Under the pieces are notes generated by a model. That model saw nothing but the letters and a program-made list of their open reading frames with translations, did no database searches and was not told the DNA's origin. A DNA stretch of 64,000 nucleotides from Micromonospora yangpuensis (lineage in GTDB: Bacteria > Actinomycetota > Actinomycetes > Mycobacteriales > Micromonosporaceae). Position numbers and translations under genes: made by a program. Positions 58,996-64,000 of the stretch are shown here, one piece after another. Each line of letters starts with the position of its first letter. The stretch's first letter is position 1. The stretch covers positions 1,054,001-1,118,000 of the forward strand of contig NZ_FMIA01000002.1 of assembly GCF_900091615.1 (NCBI RefSeq). Direction: 5' to 3'.

Positions 58996-59964
58996 GTGCC
59001 GACCTCGGTGCTCCTCGCCGTCCTCGCCGCCGCCGGCCTGCTCGCCCTCGCCCCGGCGCTGGTCCGCCGGTACGACGCCACCGAGCGGCTGGTGGCGGAG
59101 CGGGCGCAGTCGACGGCGCGGGTGCTCCAGCGCCGCCGGCGACGTCGCACTGTCCCGGGCCGGCAACCGGTCAACACCACTCGCGCCCTTGTCGTCACAC
59201 TCAGTGAAGACCCGGTAACGGGTGCCCTGACCGTCCCGGGCACCCGGCCCGACGGTGCCTCCCCGGTCCCGGACTCCGACCGGGGTGCGGTGGACCATGC
59301 CTCCGCCGGGACGCCCGGCTCCGACGCCAGCAGTGCCGGGGCCGGTGACCTGGCTTCCGGCGGGGCCGGGGCCGGCGGCGCGGCTTCCGATGGTGCTTCC
59401 GCCGGTCGGCGGCGGCCCGGCGGCGGTGCCACCGGGCGGCGCGGGGCGTCCCGGCGGGCCAAGCGGCTGCGGGTGGTGCCGCCGGCCGCCAAGCGGACCC
59501 GTCGCCGACCGCCGCGCCGGCACACCCCGGCCGTATACCGCCGCCGCCGGGTGCTGGCCGCCCTGCTGCTGCTCAACTTCGTCGAGCTGATCGGGGTGGT
59601 CGTGGTCGGCCCCGGCTTCTGGATCAGCTTCTCGGTCACCGGCACCCTGCTGCTGGCGTACATGGTGCACCTGCGCAGTCGGGCCCTGGCCGAGCGCCGC
59701 CGGCGGCGGCTCCAGGCCCGGGAGGCCGCCTGGTTGGCCGCCCGGCAGGCCGAGGTGCGCCGCGAGCAGGCCCGCCGGGCAGCCGCCCGCCGGGAGGCCC
59801 AGCGCCGCCTCGCCGCCCAACGCGAAGGGGTACGCCGGGCCGCGATGGGCCTCGACCGCCCAGCCGACCTGCCGGCAGTGGCCAACGGGGGCGGCTCCGT
59901 CTCCTACCGCCGTTCCGGCGGCCTGCGCGGCCGCCCGTACCAGTCCGGCCGCAACCCCCACTGA
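58996..59964 (+). CDS. sepX: SepX/GlpR-type divisome membrane protein
   Basis: A 322-residue protein: an N-terminal hydrophobic helix (TSVLLAVLAAAGLLALAPALV), an Arg-rich linker, a Gly/Ala/Ser-rich disordered stretch, two transmembrane helices (VLAALLLLNFVELIGVVVVGP and FWISFSVTGTLLLAYMVHL) and a C-terminal coiled coil (AWLAARQAEVRREQARRAAARREAQRRLA). This architecture and its place after glp and rimJ fit SepX/GlpR. The start GTG 58996 is set by GGGAGGGG with good spacing; earlier GTGs at 58978 and 58990 are alternatives. Repeat copy B starts at its stop codon. Confidence 0.83.
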   Translation: MPTSVLLAVLAAAGLLALAPALVRRYDATERLVAERAQSTARVLQRRRRRRTVPGRQPVNTTRALVVTLSEDPVTGALTVPGTRPDGASPVPDSDRGAVDHASAGTPGSDASSAGAGDLASGGAGAGGAASDGASAGRRRPGGGATGRRGASRRAKRLRVVPPAAKRTRRRPPRRHTPAVYRRRRVLAALLLLNFVELIGVVVVGPGFWISFSVTGTLLLAYMVHLRSRALAERRRRRLQAREAAWLAARQAEVRREQARRAAARREAQRRLAAQREGVRRAAMGLDRPADLPAVANGGGSVSYRRSGGLRGRPYQSGRNPH

Positions 59965-60021
59965 GGTGTAAGGAAGGGCCCCCTGTTAACGCTTCAGGTC
60001 TAGCGGGGCACCCTTCTCACC
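59961..60021 (+). repeat. Intergenic repeat element, copy B
   Basis: A 61-base element that begins in the sepX stop codon and ends TCTCACC. It equals copy A (30605-30665) at 57 of 61 positions. Both copies share an exact first 34 bases, so they are recent relatives or under selection. Confidence 0.8.
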
Positions 60022-60354
60022 GCCGGCTGGGCGGGACGTGGCCCTCCCGTCGGGGTCAGCACCGCTGGGCTGGCGGCGAGCGCCCCCTGCCACGGGTGGG
60101 CGTCGCGTGGCCTCCGGCCACCGGGGGACGCTGGCGTCGCGTGGCCTCCGGCCACGGGGTGGGCGTCGCGTGGCCTCCGGCCACCGGGGGACGCGGGCGT
60201 CGAGCGCCCCGGTGGCTGGTGGGCTTCGGGGGCGTGGGCTGCCGGGATCGTGGCGTACCGGGGGGTGATTCGCTCTTCGGGGGCCGGCCTGTTAGCCTTG
60301 TTGCCGGCCCGCCCGGTGTAAGCCGGGCGGTGCTGATGCCGGTCAGCCGGCGGA
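60022..60354. other. 333-bp region before the tRNA gene
   Basis: No coding gene is convincing. Three 23-base copies of GGCGTCGCGTGGCCTCCGG (plus CCAC) lie at 60099-60121, 60133-60155 and 60162-60184. TAGCCT lies near 60292 as a possible tRNA promoter element, and a small hairpin (CGCCCGG-TGTAAG-CCGGGCG) is at 60310-60329. Confidence 0.6.
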
Positions 60355-60428
60355 GGGGCTGTGGCGCAGACTGGTAGCGCACCTCGTTCGCATCGAGGGG
60401 GTCAGGGGTTCAAATCCCCTCAGCTCCA
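60355..60428 (+). tRNA. tRNA-Ala, anticodon CGC
   Basis: A complete cloverleaf: acceptor GGGGCTG/CAGCTCC with a G3-U70 wobble, the identity mark of alanine tRNA; D stem GCGC/GCGC; anticodon stem CCTCG/CGAGG with loop TTCGCAT, anticodon CGC reading GCG; T stem AGGGG/CCCCT with TTCAAAT. The discriminator is A and CCA is not encoded exactly (ACCC). A terminator follows after eight bases. No integrase is nearby. Confidence 0.96.
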
Positions 60429-60436
60429 CCCAGTTC

Positions 60437-60470
60437 AAGGCCGTTTCCGATAGTCGGAGACGGCCTTTTT
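60437..60470 (+). terminator. Rho-independent terminator of the tRNA gene
   Basis: AAGGCCGTTTCCGA pairs with TCGGAGACGGCCTT (one G-U pair) across the loop TAG, followed by TTTTT. It is the only textbook terminator with a T-run that I saw. Confidence 0.92.
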
Positions 60471-60500
60471 CGATCTTCTGTAGCGGTCAAGTGGCAGCAG

Positions 60501-61358
60501 TCAACAGAGCTCGACCGGGTCACCGGAGCGGATGACGCCGAATTCCAGCGGGCGCGCGTACACCCCGGCGCACGGCAGGGAGCCGACGGCCGGCAGGCGG
60601 TTGTGCCGGCTCAGCACCTGCAGCAGCGCGACATCCGGTTCGCCGTCACCATGCCGCAGCGCCGGAATGACGCACCGGGGGGTCGCGATGACGACCTCGG
60701 CGACCACGTCGGTGCCGATTCGCAGTCGACGCCCTGGCCAGAGGTTCTCGACGAAACCGGCGCCGGGGTCGGGCACCTCGACGACGATGTTGGGCCGGAA
60801 ACGTTGGCTGTGCACCGGCCGACCCAGGTGGTCCGTGAGGGCGGCCAGCGTCGCGGTCGTTATCAGGTGCAGGGGCGCGAAGTCGAAGAACGTGCCCGGT
60901 GGAGAGCCGGTAGCCAGTTCGGAGCTGACGGTCTCCGCGCTTCGCAGATCGTCATCCGTGCGTACCTGGTCCGGGTCCATCCGCTCGATGCTCGTGTGCG
61001 GCGCGGCCCGGTCGAGCAGGCGAACATCCCGGCCCAGCAGCATGGACAGCGCCGGATCGCGGTAGCCGGTCACCGTCACGGTCTCGGTCGTACCGTCGGC
61101 CAAGGTCAGCCGGACCGCCGGGGCGCCGGTGGAGTCGGGGGGTGTCAGCGTGGACCGTACCGTCAGCATCTCGCGCCACAGGCGCGGGTTCTTTGCGCTT
61201 GCCACCTTGCCGGTGAGGCAGTCGAGCACGGCGAAGGTCCGATCGCCGGCGATGCCGGCCTCGTCCACGTACGCCTGGTCCAGATCCTCGCCCAGCATCG
61301 ACTTGACCGGGTAGCGCGACAGCTGCCCGACCCTGCCCACCTGGCGGTCACGGCTCAT
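60501..61358 (-). CDS. MOSC-domain protein (MoCo sulfurase C-terminal-like)
   Basis: A 285-residue protein: an MOSC_N beta-barrel start (GQLSRYPVKSMLGEDLDQAYVDEAGIAGDRTFAVLD) and a MOSC domain with FFDFAPLHLITTATLAALTDHLG, RFRPNIVVEVPDPGAGFVENLWPGRRLRIG and the conserved Cys of TPRCVIPALRHG. MOSC proteins move sulfur on Mo-cofactor-type scaffolds, for example reducing N-hydroxylated compounds in mARC. The start ATG 61358 has GAGGTG. The gene lies opposite the tRNA and its terminator. Confidence 0.88.
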   Translation of the reverse strand: MSRDRQVGRVGQLSRYPVKSMLGEDLDQAYVDEAGIAGDRTFAVLDCLTGKVASAKNPRLWREMLTVRSTLTPPDSTGAPAVRLTLADGTTETVTVTGYRDPALSMLLGRDVRLLDRAAPHTSIERMDPDQVRTDDDLRSAETVSSELATGSPPGTFFDFAPLHLITTATLAALTDHLGRPVHSQRFRPNIVVEVPDPGAGFVENLWPGRRLRIGTDVVAEVVIATPRCVIPALRHGDGEPDVALLQVLSRHNRLPAVGSLPCAGVYARPLEFGVIRSGDPVELC

Positions 61359-61501
61359 GCCGGTGACACCTCGCGGACCTGCGCCGGCCCGTCCGGCAGA
61401 TACACGTAACGCTCGAACATCTCCAGATCCTCCAGAGGTTCGTCTGGGGCTTGGCCCGGGGGCGTACGTCGACGGGGGCGACGTACCGGAAGCGGATCGG
61501 A

Positions 61502-61900
61502 TCAGCGATCCGGGTCGAGCAGGGGGAACAGGCGGGCGACCGCCGCGACCGGCGCGGACCCCTGCGGACGGGTCTCGGGCCGGGTCTCGCGGTGGCGGTA
61601 GTCGGCCAGGAGATCGCGGATCTTCGCGCCGAGAGCGGTGAGCTCCCTCGGCGTGAGGTAGATGACCTCGCTGAATGCCTGGTCGTGGCGCCAGCGCGGC
61701 GGTGCCTGCTCGCGCAGGGCCAGCCAACCACTGTTTGTGGGTAGCCTCGGCCCGCTCTACCCGTCTGAGGTCCGGGCACAGCGGTCGGCGACATTTTTCT
61801 GCGCCTCCGAACCGCTTTTTTCAAAGGGCTCCCGGTGGTAGCTGCGTCCTCATTCCGGAATCGTCGCAGTGGCGGTGACCGACCAGTTCGTCGGCGAGCT
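61502..61900 (-). pseudogene. Frameshifted HTH (ArsR-like) regulator gene
   Basis: Reading the minus strand, the pieces RSYHREPFEKSGSEAQKNVADRC, then PDLRRVERAEATHKQ, then WLALREQAPPRWRHDQAFSEVIYLTPRELTALGAKIRDLLADYR lie in three different frames. Together they resemble the C-terminal part of an actinobacterial ArsR-type helix-turn-helix regulator. The last frame is open 61756-61502 but lacks a start. The DNA-binding N-terminus is not found upstream. At least two indels show that the gene is dead. Confidence 0.65.
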
Positions 61901-61943
61901 GCCAGCCATGCCAAATGCGTGCCGGGGGTGGGTGGCCGTCCGG

Positions 61944-62522
61944 TCAGAGGCCGGCTGCGGCGTCGTACCGGCGGCGTAGGTCGGCCATCTCCGACTCGGT
62001 AAGGGCCTCCTTGAGCGCCAGTTGTTCGTACTTCTCCGGGAACATCTCCCGGAGCCGGTCGACGAAGCGGACCTCGCCGGTCCCCTCCACCACCTGGATG
62101 CCGGGCGGCTCGGTGGCCATGTCCATGATCAGCGGTCCGGTCAGCTTGACCGCGACGTCCCAGGGGCGATCCTGTTCGGCGACCCCGCAGAAGTGGTAGC
62201 CGTAGACCGTCCGCACGTCGGCCAGGACGGTGGCTGTGTCCGGCTCGTGGCCGTAGACGTGGACCCCGCAGATCACCGGGGTGCGGGCAGGTGCGTCGGC
62301 AACCTGCTGGGGCTGGTGTCCGGCGTGGTTGTGCTGCCCCGGGTCGGCCTGTTCGAGGATGGTGCGCATCCGGCTGGTGATCTGCGCCCGCAGATCCGGC
62401 GGCTCCGGTTCCGGCGCGGATTTCGCCAGTACGGCTGCGCCTGCCGAGACCGCCAGGAGAACCACGGCCGCCCACACGTAGCGGTTCCGGTGCCACCCCA
62501 CGAAGAAGTTCCGAACGCTCAT
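61944..62522 (-). CDS. Hypothetical single-pass membrane protein
   Basis: A 192-residue protein with a basic N-terminus (MSVRNFFVGWHRNRY), one membrane helix (VWAAVVLLAVSAGAAVLA) and an extracellular domain: His/Gln-rich stretch DPGQHNHAGHQPQQ, then VICGVHVYGHEPDTATVL, RTVYGYHFCGVA (two Cys that could form a disulfide) and the helical end EALTESEMADLRRRYDAAAGL. I know no family for it. ATG 62522 follows GAGGTGATC; a GTG two codons upstream is possible. Confidence 0.68.
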   Translation of the reverse strand: MSVRNFFVGWHRNRYVWAAVVLLAVSAGAAVLAKSAPEPEPPDLRAQITSRMRTILEQADPGQHNHAGHQPQQVADAPARTPVICGVHVYGHEPDTATVLADVRTVYGYHFCGVAEQDRPWDVAVKLTGPLIMDMATEPPGIQVVEGTGEVRFVDRLREMFPEKYEQLALKEALTESEMADLRRRYDAAAGL

Positions 62523-63081
62523 GATCACCTCGTTGCCGTTCCAGTGCGGCCGTTCCAGTGCGTCGACAGCCGTCAGGTGTCTCCGGCGCCCACCCCGGTC
62601 GCCGTGACGCGTGGCGTCGAAGTGCGCGATCGGCGCCGCGCCGGCTGCGGAGATCCCACCGCGTGCGCCCCGCCGAAGGGCCGACCATCGCTGCCAATGG
62701 CGGTGCTCGGCGCCGTGCTCCCGGCCGGCCGTGCCCAGCGCGGTTGCCCAAGCGCCGCGGTGCTGCCCGTAGCCCGCGCGCCGCGGTGCTGCCCGTAGCC
62801 CCCGCGCTGCCGGCGACGGGAGTCATTCCAACACGTCTGAACCGGCTGTGCAACATAGGCGTCGATCAGTGTGCGGAACGCTGGGTGGTGCGGCTGTCCA
62901 GGTTCGCGCCGTGGCGTGCCGGGTGACCGTGCCGAGGTTATGGTTGCGCTCGACGCGGCTGTTTCGGCGACATCATGGGATTGGCGCGCCCAGCAAGATC
63001 GAAGGTGCTTTCGGGGATCTCCTATCTCTGTGATGGGTTTGCTCATAAATCCAGCTCAGAGCAGATATATATAGACGATCA
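62523..63081. other. Gene-free stretch upstream of the LPMO gene
   Basis: The GC-rich left part has a 24-base direct repeat (62752-62775 and 62778-62801, GCGCCGCGGTGCTGCCCGTA core). The right part (62940-63080) is much less GC-rich, for example GCAGATATATATAGACG at 63061. Minus-strand open frames here have atypical codon use and no ribosome site, so I do not call a gene. Confidence 0.6.
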
Positions 63082-63110
63082 TTGAACTCTGGGTCGATTG
63101 GTGCAATGCT
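63082..63110 (+). promoter_or_regulatory. Promoter of the LPMO gene
   Basis: TTGAAC (63082-63087) and AATGCT (63105-63110) with a 17-base spacer lie 56 bases before the start codon. Transcription should begin near 63117, inside the operator that follows. Confidence 0.6.
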
Positions 63111-63114
63111 GGCA

Positions 63115-63128
63115 CGGAAGCGCTCCCA
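63115..63128. promoter_or_regulatory. CebR/CelR-like LacI-family operator
   Basis: CGGAAGCGCTCCCA matches the cellobiose-responsive CebR/CelR site TGGGAGCGCTCCCA at 12 of 14 positions. It overlaps the predicted start site of the LPMO gene, as expected for repression in the absence of cello-oligosaccharides. Confidence 0.72.
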
Positions 63129-63165
63129 CACAAGCCCCAGAACGTCGGAGAACGGAGGATCCACC

Positions 63166-63846
63166 ATGGGTTCAGCCAAGCCCGATCAGTCCGGCCGTCG
63201 GTCACGGTCGGCTGTCCGCCAGCCCGTTCGAGCGCTCGTCGTGGTGCTCGCCATGCTGGCCGGCACGTTGACCTTCATCGGCCCGGCCCAGGCCCACGGC
63301 ACGATCGTCGGCCCGGCCACCCGCGCCTACCAGTGCTGGCAGACCTGGGGGAGCCGGCACATGGATCCGGCCATGCAACAGCAGGACCCCATGTGCTACC
63401 GCGCCTTCCAGGCCAACCCGGACACCATGTGGAACTGGATGAGCGCGCTGCGGGACGGTCTGGGCGGGCAGTTCCAGGCCCGTACCCCCGACGGGCAGCT
63501 GTGCAGCAACGGCCTTACCCGGAACGACAGCCTGAACCAGCCCGGAGCGTGGAAGACGTCCAACCTCGGCCGTAACTTCTCGATCCAGCTGTACGACCAG
63601 GCCAGTCACGGTGCCGACTACTTCCGGGTCTACGTGAGCAAGCAGGGGTTCAACCCCGCCACCCAACGTCTGGGTTGGGGGAACCTCGACTTCATCACGC
63701 AGACCGGGCGGTACGCACCGGCACAGAACATCTCGTTCAACGTCTCGACCTCCGGCTACACCGGACACCACATCGTCTTCGTCATCTGGCAGGCCTCGCA
63801 CGCCGACCAGGCCTACATGTGGTGCAGTGACGTGAACTTCACCTGA
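63166..63846 (+). CDS. Secreted lytic polysaccharide monooxygenase, AA10 family
   Basis: A 226-residue protein with a signal peptide ending AQA at residue 43, so the mature chain starts at His44 (HGTIVGPATRAYQCW). The copper histidine brace is His44 and His148 in YDQASHGADYFRVYV. Other AA10 marks are CWQTWGSRH, WNWMSALRDG, LCSNGL and the closing VIWQASHADQAYMWCSDVNF. AA10 enzymes oxidatively cut cellulose or chitin; the substrate is not decided, but the CebR-like operator favours cellulose. No CBM is attached. GGAGG lies eight bases before ATG 63166. Confidence 0.93.
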   Translation: MGSAKPDQSGRRSRSAVRQPVRALVVVLAMLAGTLTFIGPAQAHGTIVGPATRAYQCWQTWGSRHMDPAMQQQDPMCYRAFQANPDTMWNWMSALRDGLGGQFQARTPDGQLCSNGLTRNDSLNQPGAWKTSNLGRNFSIQLYDQASHGADYFRVYVSKQGFNPATQRLGWGNLDFITQTGRYAPAQNISFNVSTSGYTGHHIVFVIWQASHADQAYMWCSDVNFT

Positions 63847-63878
63847 TCCACCCGACACCGGTCACCCTCTGGTGGTCA

Positions 63879-63921
63879 CCGGCCTTCCGGCCCGGGACGT
63901 GGTCCCGGGCCGGAAGGCCGG
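63879..63921 (+). terminator. Terminator after the LPMO gene
   Basis: A perfect 20-base stem (63879-63898 with 63902-63921) and a three-base loop. It lies 33 bases after the LPMO stop. Confidence 0.88.
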
Positions 63922-64000
63922 GTCGAGTGCGTTGGTCCGCAGCCGGCCCGCGGTGGGGTGGAACGGCACGGCTCACGGCGGCCGGCCCACGGCCACGTCG

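Noticed and set aside
60355..60428. tRNA-Ala as an integration site of a mobile element
   Set aside because: No integrase, no direct repeat of the tRNA 3' end and no foreign cargo are visible on either side.
61348..62856. 502-codon open frame on the minus strand
   Set aside because: It overlaps the C-terminal end of the HTH remnant and the 61944 gene in another frame, with Arg/Pro-rich content typical of a non-coding frame.
62573..63046. 157-codon minus-strand frame upstream of the LPMO gene
   Set aside because: It has no ribosome site, mixed codon use and an Arg/Ser/Ala-rich end produced by a direct repeat; no family is recognisable.
62973..63179. 68-codon minus-strand frame over the LPMO promoter
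   Set aside because: It lies across the LPMO promoter, operator and start region on the other strand and lacks a ribosome site.

Overview
The window is high-GC actinobacterial DNA and most resembles a Micromonosporaceae chromosome (Micromonospora or a close relative). The grounds are very GC-rich third codon positions, frequent GTG starts, many TANNNT -10 boxes six bases before a start codon (leaderless transcripts), FolP2/DUF3117/HtrA/TatB/Mrp and FmdB/GalU/Glp/RimJ/SepX neighbourhoods as in mycobacteria, and short intergenic repeats of a kind I associate with Micromonospora. No prophage, insertion sequence, CRISPR array or biosynthetic gene cluster was seen. It reads as a chromosomal core stretch with a few decayed genes.

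Layout. 0-8.7 kb: divergent SDR/TetR pair with twin operators, an LPXTG-type surface protein, decayed MerR and macro-domain genes, a methyltransferase, a TauE exporter, a secreted DUF1996 protein under a LacI-type operator, a quinone-oxidoreductase-like enzyme, and a ClpP with a PopR/ClgR-type regulator and a perfect PopR box between them. 8.8-16 kb: K+ channel with a putative leader ORF, secreted trypsin-like protease with FG-GAP repeats, korAB and a lone nuoA. 16-30 kb: FolP2-DivIVA-Tag-DUF3117 block, PaaX/enoyl-CoA hydratase, leucyl aminopeptidase, O-methyltransferase, HtrA, TatB, Mrp, DUF1003, MgtE-N/CBS. 30-38 kb: small metabolic and hypothetical genes, two DUF4190 proteins, a 19-bp minisatellite and dispersed hairpin repeats. 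37-42 kb: SOS-boxed radical SAM protein, DCC oxidoreductase, CBM2-like anchored protein, HTTM protein with partner, thioredoxin with a SigR-type promoter. 42-52 kb: RNA methyltransferase, DUF6758, PH-domain protein, SigE-type sigma factor with a coupled membrane propeller protein, PHP phosphoesterase, MarC, RecB-like nuclease, DUF2236. 52-60 kb: CIRCE-controlled FmdB zinc-ribbon protein (Rv0991c/Ruc type), 5-FTHF cyclo-ligase, GGDEF protein, galU-glp-rimJ-sepX. 60-64 kb: tRNA-Ala(CGC), MOSC protein, a frameshifted HTH gene, a small membrane protein and a secreted AA10 LPMO.

How genes work together. Several loci carry their expected control element: TetR boxes on SDR/tetR, a PopR box on clpP, CIRCE on the FmdB gene, a LexA box on the Rv2578c-type gene, a SigR-type promoter on trxA, and LacI/CebR-like boxes over the start sites of the LPMO and DUF1996 genes. 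Function calls rest on reading the translated sequences; no database search was run.

I found no wholly new system. The best candidates for something undescribed are the leader ORF coupled to the K+ channel, the HTTM/DCC/thioredoxin neighbourhood, and the intergenic repeat families placed directly after stop codons.
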